Assembly: GCA_000437375.1 (NCBI GenBank)
Contig: FR898238.1
Span: 48,204-96,559 of the forward strand
Source: Eubacterium sp. CAG:841
GTDB lineage: Bacteria > Bacillota > Clostridia > Oscillospirales > CAG-272
DNA: 48,356 nt
Reading direction: 5' to 3'
Under the pieces are notes generated by a model. That model had not been told where the DNA came from, searched no databases, and saw only the letters and a list, made by a program, of their open reading frames with translations. Shown here piece by piece: positions 32,582-41,446 of the stretch. The first letter of the stretch is position 1, and every line of letters starts with the position of its first letter. The translations under genes and the position numbers were made by a program.

Positions 32582-34406
32582 AGGTTTCGGCCCACAGACA
32601 AACAATCCGAACAAAAATTCATCGCAAAAACTCGACAAAAAAACCCGTCGAGGCGTCATTATTCGTCTCGGCGGATATATGCTGAAATATTGGCATCTGT
32701 TTCTGTTCGCGATAATAATCACACTGCTTTCAAATCAGCTGTCGCTTATGGGACCTGAATTTTCGGGTAGCGCGATAGACGCGATATCTGCCGAAGGCGG
32801 CGTTGATTTTGCCGCTGTAAAAGAAAATATAATAAAAATGCTTATATGCTATCTTGCATCGGGCGTTCTTTCATACATTCTGGCAGTACTTATGATAAAA
32901 CTAAGCCAGAAGATAGTATATTCAATGCGCCGTCAGCTGTTTGAAAAGCTGACTTCCCTCCCCGTAGGATATTTTGACACTCACGCAACAGGTGATATAA
33001 TCAGCCGCATTTCATACGATATAGATACGGTAAACTCTTCACTCTCTCACGACCTTGTTCAAATAATGTCAAGTATTTACACGGTTGTAGGCTCTGCTGT
33101 CTTTATGTGGAGAATATCAAAACCGCTTATAATCGTATTTGTGGTCACAGTTCCGATATCGGTTCTGTTTACACGCTACCGTTCAAAAAAGGTGCGCCCG
33201 CTTTTCCATATGCGTTCGCAGAAGCTCGGCGAGCTTAACGGCTATGCTGAAGAAATGCTTTCGGGCGGAAAGATCATCCGCGCTTATAACCGTGAGGATG
33301 AAATATGCTCACGCTTTGATGCGCGCAACGCCGACTCCGTTGAAGCTTATTACAAAGCCGATTATTACGGCGCCGCGCTCGGACCTTCCGTAAATTTCAT
33401 AAACAATCTTTCAATATCTCTCGTTATGATATTCGGCGGAATCCTTTACATGTTCTCGCAAAGCGGAAAAGTCGCCGAAGGCACGCTGTTTTTCATATCG
33501 CTCGGCGGCGTTGCGAAGTTTGTTCAGTATTCAAGAAAATTCGCAGGTCCCATAAATGAATTCGCAAATATAATGAGCGAATTTCAGTCGGCATTTGCCG
33601 CTGCCGAAAGAGTTTTCAGAATAATAGACGAAAATCCCGAAAAATCCGATTCGCCGACGGCAAAAGCACTTACCTCCACAAAAGGAGAAGTGACTCTTTC
33701 GGATGTTACGTTCGGCTACACGCCGGAAAAAACGATCCTGCACGATATTTCGGTAACGGCAATGCCCGGAAAAACGCTTGCCATAGTCGGTCCTACCGGT
33801 GCCGGTAAAACAACTATAATAAATCTTCTTATGCGGTTTTACGATGTAAATTCCGGCACGATAAAAATAGATGGCATAGACGAAACGGACATCACGCGTA
33901 CTTCACTGCGCAAAGCCTACACAATGGTGCTTCAGGACACTTGGCTCTTTCACGGAACAATATTTGAAAATATAGTTTACGGCAAGGAAAGTGCCACAAA
34001 GGAAGAAGTTATGGCAGCGGCAAAAGCCGCAAAAATAGATTCTTATATCGAGCATCTTCCGCTCGGATATAATACGGTTCTCTCCGACGACGGCGTGAAT
34101 ATATCCAAAGGACAAAAACAGCTTATAACCATTGCGCGCGCAATGCTATCGGATGCACCGATGCTCATTCTGGATGAGGCGACGTCAAACGTTGATTCGC
34201 GAACCGAAATTCAGATACAGCAGGCTATGCAGACGCTCATGCGCGGAAAAACGTGCTTTGTAATAGCTCACAGGCTTTCTACTATCAAAAACGCAGATTT
34301 GATAATAGTCGTACAGAACGGTACGATAACCGAACAAGGCACGCATAAAGAGCTTCTCCGCAAGGGCGGATTTTACAGTACCCTGTATAATTCTCAGTTT
34401 TCGTAA
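32574..34406 (+). CDS. ABC exporter half-transporter, catalytic-site subunit
   Basis: About 610 residues: six transmembrane helices preceded by a charged N-terminal tail of about 35 residues, then the ATPase domain. Walker A is GPTGAGKTT. The signature is degenerate (ISKGQKQL). Walker B LILDEATS carries the catalytic Glu, and the H-loop is VIAHR. The start is probably TTG at 32574, 8 bp after GGAGG; the GTG at 32565 overlaps that ribosome site. The gene overlaps its partner by 8 bp. Walker B and H-loop are intact here and substituted in the partner, while the signature is intact in the partner and degenerate here. Together they form one functional site, which requires the canonical residues of both chains. 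Confidence 0.92.
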   Translation: MNKGFGPQTNNPNKNSSQKLDKKTRRGVIIRLGGYMLKYWHLFLFAIIITLLSNQLSLMGPEFSGSAIDAISAEGGVDFAAVKENIIKMLICYLASGVLSYILAVLMIKLSQKIVYSMRRQLFEKLTSLPVGYFDTHATGDIISRISYDIDTVNSSLSHDLVQIMSSIYTVVGSAVFMWRISKPLIIVFVVTVPISVLFTRYRSKKVRPLFHMRSQKLGELNGYAEEMLSGGKIIRAYNREDEICSRFDARNADSVEAYYKADYYGAALGPSVNFINNLSISLVMIFGGILYMFSQSGKVAEGTLFFISLGGVAKFVQYSRKFAGPINEFANIMSEFQSAFAAAERVFRIIDENPEKSDSPTAKALTSTKGEVTLSDVTFGYTPEKTILHDISVTAMPGKTLAIVGPTGAGKTTIINLLMRFYDVNSGTIKIDGIDETDITRTSLRKAYTMVLQDTWLFHGTIFENIVYGKESATKEEVMAAAKAAKIDSYIEHLPLGYNTVLSDDGVNISKGQKQLITIARAMLSDAPMLILDEATSNVDSRTEIQIQQAMQTLMRGKTCFVIAHRLSTIKNADLIIVVQNGTITEQGTHKELLRKGGFYSTLYNSQFS

Positions 34407-34467
34407 ATACCTGTTGAGAAAGTGCACAGCAAGGTTAAGATATCCTGCGAAAGTAAGCCATATGAAT

Positions 34468-34514
34468 AAAACTCCTCTTCTGCACAGAATTTTATGCAGG
34501 AGAGGAGTTTTTTT
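34468..34514. terminator. Terminator between ABC exporter and glycogen locus
   Basis: A 17-bp stem AAAACTCCTCTTCTGCA (34468-34484) pairs with 34495-34511, except for one or two mismatched positions, followed by TTTTT. It serves the converging GH31 gene as well. Confidence 0.85.
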
Positions 34515-34527
34515 ATTCTCTTTTAAG

Positions 34528-36744
34528 TCAATACATTATTTCGGCTTTTCCTGAGTTTTTCATTTCAAACAGAACAAACCCGTCCTCATATGAAAAATCA
34601 GCTTTTTTGCCGTCAACAGTAACCTTTTTGGGCGCCTTTTCCGACATTGCTTTTATGTGATACGTTCTTATATCTTTCATTCCGTCGAAATCGCCTATGC
34701 GCTTTCCGATTGTTATCTTTACGACGGAATCGCTTTCCTCGCAGATGATCTTTGTAACCGCTCTTTCACCGCTTTGATAGCCGAATGAAACGCCGTCGTC
34801 TTCATAAAAGTCGCGCTCGGACTTGCCGCACGGATATATTTCAAGAATTACATCTGACGCATCCTTGCAGTCGGTGTACTGCTTCGGAGTTTCCGTCGGG
34901 ATTATAGCGCCGGCTTTTACATAAAGCGCGCCGCCTCTGCCTTCGGGAAGTTTTATATTTATCATCTGACCGCCGGAATAGCGCTTGCCCGTCCAATAGT
35001 CTATCCATTCGTTGCCTCTCGGAAGCCATATTTCATCCGAGAATGCACCGACAAGGAAGTCCTCGCCAAACATATACTCATAAACCGAGTCTTTTACCTC
35101 GTCGTCATCGGTGACGTAAGGCATTGCGCGGCAAGTAGGCATACCTGTCATATTCCCGTAGATAGATGTAGAATAAATATACGGCATAAGTTTATAACGA
35201 AGCTTATCGTAGAAAGTGAAATATGCCTGCATTTCATCGCCCGCCCACCACGGCTGAGCAAATCCCGCCCAGCTGTTAAGCTGACACCATGCCGTAAAGA
35301 AGCAATAATGAATAGTATGCTTTGAGTAAATATCCATATCGCACGTCATGGCCGAAATACCCGTAAGTCCGCAGTTGAGTATCCATGCAAGAGTTTTCAG
35401 CTTGCCACCCGAGTCTCCCGTCGTCATAGCTGTGTATGCACCTGAGCCTGTATATCCGCCGCAGAAATGATGCATAGGACGTGTGCCTCTGTATCTTGCC
35501 GCCCCCTGATACATATCCTTTGCGCAGAGCGTCTGCATAAGGTTGTGCATTTCGGGTTCGCTCTTTCCGTTTGCATAGGTTCTTGTTTCGTCTGTTATAT
35601 CAACAACATGGCAAGGATCGACCTTGAACGCCGCTGCGCCGTCGTAACAGAATTTTTCAAGATGCTCAAACCATTCGGGAATTCCGAAATCTGTATCATT
35701 TCCGGCAAGCTTTTCTTCATAAGCCGTAAAATCATGCTGACAACAAAGCCAGAGCTGAAGCTTGAAACCGTAGCGCAGAAGTGCTTGTGTAAACTCATAA
35801 GGGCGTGGCTCTTTTCCGCCGCGCATCCAATCACAGATGTAAAAACGATCTGTATTCCACTTTTTATCAACCGAGAAATCATATCTCTTTGCCATCCAAC
35901 CCGGTTCAAGACTGAACATATCGCAAGGAAGTCCAAGCTCGCGGAACTGCGCCGCATTTCTCATTACTTCAAACTGATCGGCATTGTACTGCTCTACAAA
36001 TGTAAGTCCGTAAGCCCATTTGGGAAGAAGGATCGGTCTTCCTGTGATATAAGTCAGTCTTTCGTTTATTTCGGCAAGCGTTTTTCCTCCGAAAATAAAG
36101 AAGTCAACCTCGCCGTCGGGAAGATACCACAAAACCTCATTTTCGTTTTTGGAGCAAACGTCTATTCCGTGCCAGAAAGTAGTGTTGCAAAGAATTCCGT
36201 AGCCCGCTTTTGTCATTATAAAAGGTACGGTTACCTCGCACTTCTGATACACAATTCTTTCAAGATACGGCTTTCCGTTGAGGATGAGCCTGTCCGTGTT
36301 GCTTTCTCCGAGACCGTAGAAAAGCTCTCCTTCGGTTTTCATTGAAAAATATTTCGGATCTTTTGTAAAGTCAACGGTTTTTCTCTCCCACTCGGAGTAG
36401 TCGCCTATTACCTGTTCTCTGCTCGGACGCATTCCCGAAAGCTTGTCTTCAAAGTATTTTCTTATATTGCTTGCATCGCCGCATGAAAGTTCTATCTTTC
36501 TTTCAAACCCGTCGGAGGAGAATATTATGGCGCCGTCCGAATACTCGGCATAAAGAAATCCCGCAAGTACGCCGTTCTTCGCGGATACAAGCTTTCCCGC
36601 CTGCTCGTCGGGCTTGCGCCATATTCCGTAACGCTCGAAAAGCGTCGGCTCAAACTTATCGGATATTCTTACTCTTATAACGTTTTCGGCATATGCGGTA
36701 AGGCGCAACGTCTTTTCACCGAAGGCAAAATCCTTATTTATCAT
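34528..36744 (-). CDS. Glycoside hydrolase family 31 (alpha-glucosidase/xylosidase-like)
   Basis: 738 residues without a signal peptide, so cytoplasmic. An N-terminal beta-sandwich (about 1-230) precedes the (beta/alpha)8 barrel (about 240-560) and C-terminal beta domains. The probable nucleophile is Asp376 in AAFKVDPCHVVD, which resembles the KTDFGE of YicI-type xylosidases but lacks the following Glu. The probable acid/base is Asp444 in MTTGDSGG. It is the last gene of the glycogen locus, overlapping the small lipoprotein gene by 11 bp. A role in trimming alpha-glucan or alpha-linked oligosaccharides is likely, but the linkage is unknown. Confidence 0.85.
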   Translation of the reverse strand: MINKDFAFGEKTLRLTAYAENVIRVRISDKFEPTLFERYGIWRKPDEQAGKLVSAKNGVLAGFLYAEYSDGAIIFSSDGFERKIELSCGDASNIRKYFEDKLSGMRPSREQVIGDYSEWERKTVDFTKDPKYFSMKTEGELFYGLGESNTDRLILNGKPYLERIVYQKCEVTVPFIMTKAGYGILCNTTFWHGIDVCSKNENEVLWYLPDGEVDFFIFGGKTLAEINERLTYITGRPILLPKWAYGLTFVEQYNADQFEVMRNAAQFRELGLPCDMFSLEPGWMAKRYDFSVDKKWNTDRFYICDWMRGGKEPRPYEFTQALLRYGFKLQLWLCCQHDFTAYEEKLAGNDTDFGIPEWFEHLEKFCYDGAAAFKVDPCHVVDITDETRTYANGKSEPEMHNLMQTLCAKDMYQGAARYRGTRPMHHFCGGYTGSGAYTAMTTGDSGGKLKTLAWILNCGLTGISAMTCDMDIYSKHTIHYCFFTAWCQLNSWAGFAQPWWAGDEMQAYFTFYDKLRYKLMPYIYSTSIYGNMTGMPTCRAMPYVTDDDEVKDSVYEYMFGEDFLVGAFSDEIWLPRGNEWIDYWTGKRYSGGQMINIKLPEGRGGALYVKAGAIIPTETPKQYTDCKDASDVILEIYPCGKSERDFYEDDGVSFGYQSGERAVTKIICEESDSVVKITIGKRIGDFDGMKDIRTYHIKAMSEKAPKKVTVDGKKADFSYEDGFVLFEMKNSGKAEIMY

Positions 36745-37093
36745 TTTTATTCAAGTTCTCCTTGTCAAGATATTCGTCGGAGCATACTCCGCACGGTCTG
36801 TATCCTCCCGATATAAGCGTGCTTATATCGTCTGTTTTTATTATTTGTCTGTTTTCTTCTTTCATTATTTTTGCGTGATAGCAATCCTGCGAAACGTGAA
36901 ATACGCCGGATGATTTGTTCAGTACAACAGTATATTTTCCTTCAGCGTCCGTCTGAACCGGAGCTTCGGTAGTCTCTGTAAAATCAGTAGTTTTCGCACC
37001 GTCAAGATCGGTGCGTATCACTATATCGGCTTTTTCGCATGAGCATAAAAACAAAGCCGCCACAAGCAAAAATATAGAAAACGTCTTTTTCAT
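36734..37093 (-). CDS. Small lipoprotein with Cys/His metal-binding-like domain
   Basis: 119 residues. A lipoprotein signal (MKKTFSIFLLVAALFLCSC, lipobox FLCSC) is followed by an acidic Thr-rich linker. The C-terminal half contains VFHVSQDCYHAK and GYRPCGVC, spaced like the small Ada-type metal-binding or HxxxC...PCxxC domains often attached to secreted nucleases. Two or three Cys and two His could bind zinc. Its place inside the glycogen operon is odd, because the other products are cytoplasmic. It overlaps GH13 by 4 bp and GH31 by 11 bp. No function can be assigned. Confidence 0.75.
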   Translation of the reverse strand: MKKTFSIFLLVAALFLCSCEKADIVIRTDLDGAKTTDFTETTEAPVQTDAEGKYTVVLNKSSGVFHVSQDCYHAKIMKEENRQIIKTDDISTLISGGYRPCGVCSDEYLDKENLNKNDK

Positions 37094-38991
37094 ATTGTTT
37101 TATATACTCCGTATTCGTTTTTGTCGTCAGGGGCTTTTATCAGCGCACATGACATAGGTTTTATGCTTATCTTACTTGCTCTTGTTCCGCATATCAGCTC
37201 CTCGGATACCATATCCGAAGAATAAACATATTCGTCCGCACTTCTGTTTACAACAGCGCAAATAAGCTCGCTGCCAGATGTTCTTTCTATACAAAGAATA
37301 TCGCGGTCTATATATACCACTCTCATATCTCCGAGAAAAAGCGCCTTTTCGCGTTTTCTTATTTCGCCAAGCTTACGGTAAAAAGCAATAAGCTCCGTAT
37401 TCTCCCTGCCCCAGATATACGGTCTGCGATTGAAGGGATCTGAATATCCCTGCATACCCGCCTCGTCTCCATAGTAAATGCACGGAACGCCGGGAAGGAC
37501 CATACTCAGAAGATACGCTGCCTTTACAAGCTCCGCACCTTTTTCGTACTGCTCATCCGTCATTTTATATACAGCCTTCTCGTCCTGACTTTTACCGACA
37601 GGACTTTCGCCCGCGAGCGCTGTAATTATGCGCTCGGTATCGTGCGTACCGATTATGTTCATCAACACGCTTTGCGCTTCCGGCGGATATTCGTCATAAA
37701 CCGCTGTAACATTTTTGAGGAAAGCTGCGCAGTCTCCCTCGCGGAGATAAGAAATTATCGCCGTCCTTATCGGATAGTTCATCACCGAGTCAAGCTCTTT
37801 CCCGCGCAGATATTTTCTTCTCCTGCCGTATGATATCTTTTCGGCGGCGTTTTCCCACACCTCGCCGATTATCACACAGTCTTTTTTTTCGGTTTCGGCA
37901 GCCGTTTTAAGCTCCGACAAAAATTCATCCGAAAGTTCATCCGCAACGTCAAGCCGAAAACCGCCGACGCCCTCTCTCAGTCTTTTGCGTATAACTCCTT
38001 TCTCGCCGAAAATATACGCCTTGTACGAAGGCGTATCACTCATTACGCGCGGAAGGACATCTATCCCCCACCACGACTCGTACTTTTCTGGATATTCGGT
38101 AAAGTGGTACCATTCATAATACGGCGAATTTCTGTCTCTGTAAGCGCCGCCATTGCCGTATCTGCCGCGACGGTTAAAATAAATACTGTCGTCGCCCGTG
38201 TGGTTGAAAACACCATCGAGTATCAGCTTTATGCCGCACTTTTCGCATTCGTCCGCAAGCGATGAAAAAGCTTCTTCCCCACCGAACATATCGTCAACTT
38301 TATCATAATTTCCCGTGTCGTATTTGTGGTTTGAATATGCCTCAAATACAGGGCTGAGATAAATACACGTTACACCGAGAGACGATATATACGGAAGTTT
38401 TTTTATTATTCCATAAAGGTCGCCCCCGAAAAACACGTTGTTGTCAAGTCTGTCGCCCGGTTTTTTCACATACGGCGGAATACCGTTTTCCCAATCGCCG
38501 TTTATCACAGCGTCCTCGCGGCAAGGCTCATCGCCTCCTCTGAAAAATCTATCGACAAATATATGATAGATAATTCCGCCGTAAAGCCACGATGGAGGAT
38601 TATTTCTTTTTTCGTAAACAGTAAGAACAAAGGCGCCGTCAAACCCGTCGCGCCTGTCCCGAAGCGTATCTGATATTCCGTCTGCCGCGCGGACGATCTC
38701 ATAGCTTCCCGATTGGGTTTTCACAATAAATTTATAGAAAAACAAACCGTCGCACGCGCCGCCGCAAAGCTCTTCACACGAAAGTGTGATTTTTCCGTCA
38801 TAAACAGCATAATTTCTGATTTCGCCCGTATCGTCGGATAAAACAGAAAGCGTGCATTCCGTCGTTTCCATAGGCAAAGACACGGAGAAGCTTACGCTTC
38901 CCCGTCTCTCCGCCGATCCTGTATTGCCCTCCGACGGTACCGTCTTATGAAGCACTCTTCTCGGAGCGCTGAATCTGCCAAAGCCCGCCAT
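37090..38991 (-). CDS. Glycoside hydrolase family 13 (alpha-amylase/neopullulanase-like)
   Basis: 633 residues without a signal peptide. An N-terminal beta-sandwich domain (about 1-130) precedes the catalytic barrel. The four GH13 regions are visible: DGVFNHTG (259-266), GFRLDVAD with nucleophile Asp348, IIGEVWE with acid/base Glu377, and IIGTHDTE with Asp451. YHIFVDRFF at 142-150 is typical of neopullulanase/cyclomaltodextrinase members. It probably debranches or shortens glycogen-derived dextrins inside the cell. It abuts glgP (1-bp overlap) and overlaps the small lipoprotein gene by 4 bp. No separate glgX-type gene is present, so this may be the locus's debranching function. Confidence 0.9.
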   Translation of the reverse strand: MAGFGRFSAPRRVLHKTVPSEGNTGSAERRGSVSFSVSLPMETTECTLSVLSDDTGEIRNYAVYDGKITLSCEELCGGACDGLFFYKFIVKTQSGSYEIVRAADGISDTLRDRRDGFDGAFVLTVYEKRNNPPSWLYGGIIYHIFVDRFFRGGDEPCREDAVINGDWENGIPPYVKKPGDRLDNNVFFGGDLYGIIKKLPYISSLGVTCIYLSPVFEAYSNHKYDTGNYDKVDDMFGGEEAFSSLADECEKCGIKLILDGVFNHTGDDSIYFNRRGRYGNGGAYRDRNSPYYEWYHFTEYPEKYESWWGIDVLPRVMSDTPSYKAYIFGEKGVIRKRLREGVGGFRLDVADELSDEFLSELKTAAETEKKDCVIIGEVWENAAEKISYGRRRKYLRGKELDSVMNYPIRTAIISYLREGDCAAFLKNVTAVYDEYPPEAQSVLMNIIGTHDTERIITALAGESPVGKSQDEKAVYKMTDEQYEKGAELVKAAYLLSMVLPGVPCIYYGDEAGMQGYSDPFNRRPYIWGRENTELIAFYRKLGEIRKREKALFLGDMRVVYIDRDILCIERTSGSELICAVVNRSADEYVYSSDMVSEELICGTRASKISIKPMSCALIKAPDDKNEYGVYKTI

Positions 38992-41423
38992 CAGATCTTG
39001 CAGGGCTCTATATGCCAGATGTTTTCCGCATATTCCTTTATACTTCTGTCAGAAGCGAAATATCCTGCTTTCGCAATGTTTGTAATAGCTTTCTTTGTCC
39101 ACAGATTTCTGTGGTCGTAATCGTCAAGTGCACGGTTATATGTTGCATAGTACGAATCAAAATCCGCAAAGCACATATAAGGATCCGAAACGCCGGGATT
39201 GTGAAGCAGATAATTTTCTATATTAGAAAAATCCTCTCCGGCAAGTCCGCAGCCGATTCTGTCTATCGCGCCGTGCAGACGTTCGCTTTCCTTATAATAT
39301 ACCGCAGAATTATATCCGCGCTTCCAAAGCTCGTCAACCTCATTTGCAGTAAGACCGAAAATATAGATATTGTCATTGCCGACCGCGTCCGCCATCTCAA
39401 CGTTTGCGCCGTCAAGCGTGCCGACGGTCATAGCACCGTTTATCATAAATTTCATACAGCCCGTTCCGCTTGCTTCTTTTCCCGCAAGCGATATCTGCTC
39501 ACTTATGTCGCTTGCCGGCATAAGAATCTCCGCAAGGCTTACATTGTATTCTTCAAGGAACACAACCTTGAGACGACCTCTCACGTCGGGATCATTGTCT
39601 ATCTGTTTTCCAAGCATACATATGAAACGGATTATTTCCTTTGCAAGATAATATCCGGGCGCCGCCTTTCCTCCGAAGATAAATGTCTGCGGACGGATGG
39701 ATATGTTCGGATTCTTCTTTATCTCATCATAAAGAGCAACTATTTTGAGCGCATTGAGAAGCTGACGCTTATACTCGTGAATACGCTTTACCTGAACATC
39801 AAAAAGTGAATGTGTATCAAGCTTGTCGCCTGTCTTTTTGTAATACGCTTCGGCAAAACGCTCTTTGTTCTCGTGCTTTATCGCACGGACTCTGTCAATA
39901 ACCGACTGATCGTCTCTGTATTTGATAAAGTCCCCTATCGCTTCGGGATTTTTGCGGTACTTTGTTCCTATAGTCTCGTCAAGAAGCGCCGAAAGCAGAG
40001 GGTTTCCGAGACACAGCCAACGTCTGTGGGCTATGCCGTTTGTAACGTTTGTAAACTTTTCGGGAGTTGTCTTATAATAGTCGTGGAACACCGTCTGGCG
40101 AAGGATCTCCGAATGAAGCTTCGATACGCCGTTCACCATGTGAGAGCCCGCAACCGAAAGATTTGCCATTCTTACCTGACCGTTTGCAACTATCGACATA
40201 CGCGATATTCTTGCCCAATCGCCGGGATAAATGTTCCAGAGATCGGCGCAAAGGCGACGGTTTATTTCACATACTATTGTATATATTCTGGGAAGGCGCA
40301 TGCGGAACAGCTCTTCGTTCCAACATTCAAGCGCTTCGGGCATTACCGTATGGTTTGTGTATGACACCGTCTTTACAACGGTATCCCATGCGGTCTCCCA
40401 TGAGAAAGAATATATATCCATGAGCAGACGCATAAGTTCGGGAATACAAAGCGCGGGATGAGTATCGTTTATATGGATAGCTACCTTATCGGGTAGATTT
40501 GAAAGCGTTCCGTAAACGGCGATATGATCGGAAAGAATATTCTGAAGCGATGCAGAAACAAGAAAATACTGCTGGCTGAGGCGAAGAAGCTTGCCTTCGG
40601 TATGATCGTCGGAAGGATAAAGCACTCTTGAAAGCGTTTCGGCGCTTGTGTTTTCTTCAACCGCCTGCATATACTGTCCCTGCGTGAAAAGCTTCATATT
40701 GAAGTTTCTCATGTCGCTTGCCTTCCAGAGACGAAGGTTGCTTACAGCGTCGCAATCTGAGCCTGATATCATCATATCGTAAGGAACGGCTTCAACCTCG
40801 TCATAATCCGTATAAACTATTTCAAGCCTGCCGTTTTCCCATTTTTCGCTTACCTTGCCTCCGAAACGTACAGGGAAAGTTTTGTCCGTTCTCGGAACAA
40901 GCCATGTCGAGCCGTTCTGCATCCATGTGTCGGGCGTTTCGACCTGATTTCCGTCTATTATCTTCTGGCGGAAAAGACCGTATTCATAGCATATGGAAAA
41001 GCCCGTTGCGGGATAGTTCCCCGTCGTGAGCGAATCCATAAAGCATGCTGCAAGTCTTCCGAGTCCTCCGTTTCCGAGTCCCGGGTCCGGCTCCATCTCA
41101 TATATTTCATCAAGATCGAAGCCCATATCGCGCAGAGCGCCTCTGTACTGCTTTTCAAGCCCCATATTGAGAAGATTGTTTTTAAGCGATCTTCCTATAA
41201 GGAATTCCATGCTCATATAATAAACGCGTTTTTTCTGCTGAGCCTTTACTGCGTGCTTAAATTTTGCGCGTTTTTCTGTAAGCGCGTCACGAACGCTCAT
41301 TATAACAGCCTTGTAGATCTGCGCTTTCGTTGCGTCCTCCGCTACGGCACCGAAGTGACGCGAGAGCTTTTCGGAGAGCAACGTTTTTATGTCTGCTTTT
41401 GTGGTAGTATTAGTTTTTCCCAT
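38991..41423 (-). CDS. glgP: Glycogen/maltodextrin phosphorylase
   Basis: 810 residues, full length. It releases glucose-1-phosphate from alpha-1,4-glucan ends, using PLP. The N-terminal signature is EPDPGLGNGGLGRLAACF (111-128), and the PLP lysine is Lys658 in EASGTGCMKF. That segment normally reads EASGTGNMKF, so Cys656 replaces a highly conserved Asn. The change is conservative in position and the rest is intact. It lies 23 bp downstream of glgA in the glycogen operon. Confidence 0.95.
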   Translation of the reverse strand: MGKTNTTTKADIKTLLSEKLSRHFGAVAEDATKAQIYKAVIMSVRDALTEKRAKFKHAVKAQQKKRVYYMSMEFLIGRSLKNNLLNMGLEKQYRGALRDMGFDLDEIYEMEPDPGLGNGGLGRLAACFMDSLTTGNYPATGFSICYEYGLFRQKIIDGNQVETPDTWMQNGSTWLVPRTDKTFPVRFGGKVSEKWENGRLEIVYTDYDEVEAVPYDMMISGSDCDAVSNLRLWKASDMRNFNMKLFTQGQYMQAVEENTSAETLSRVLYPSDDHTEGKLLRLSQQYFLVSASLQNILSDHIAVYGTLSNLPDKVAIHINDTHPALCIPELMRLLMDIYSFSWETAWDTVVKTVSYTNHTVMPEALECWNEELFRMRLPRIYTIVCEINRRLCADLWNIYPGDWARISRMSIVANGQVRMANLSVAGSHMVNGVSKLHSEILRQTVFHDYYKTTPEKFTNVTNGIAHRRWLCLGNPLLSALLDETIGTKYRKNPEAIGDFIKYRDDQSVIDRVRAIKHENKERFAEAYYKKTGDKLDTHSLFDVQVKRIHEYKRQLLNALKIVALYDEIKKNPNISIRPQTFIFGGKAAPGYYLAKEIIRFICMLGKQIDNDPDVRGRLKVVFLEEYNVSLAEILMPASDISEQISLAGKEASGTGCMKFMINGAMTVGTLDGANVEMADAVGNDNIYIFGLTANEVDELWKRGYNSAVYYKESERLHGAIDRIGCGLAGEDFSNIENYLLHNPGVSDPYMCFADFDSYYATYNRALDDYDHRNLWTKKAITNIAKAGYFASDRSIKEYAENIWHIEPCKI

Positions 41424-41446
41424 TTGAATTTTTCCCTTTTTGCCTT

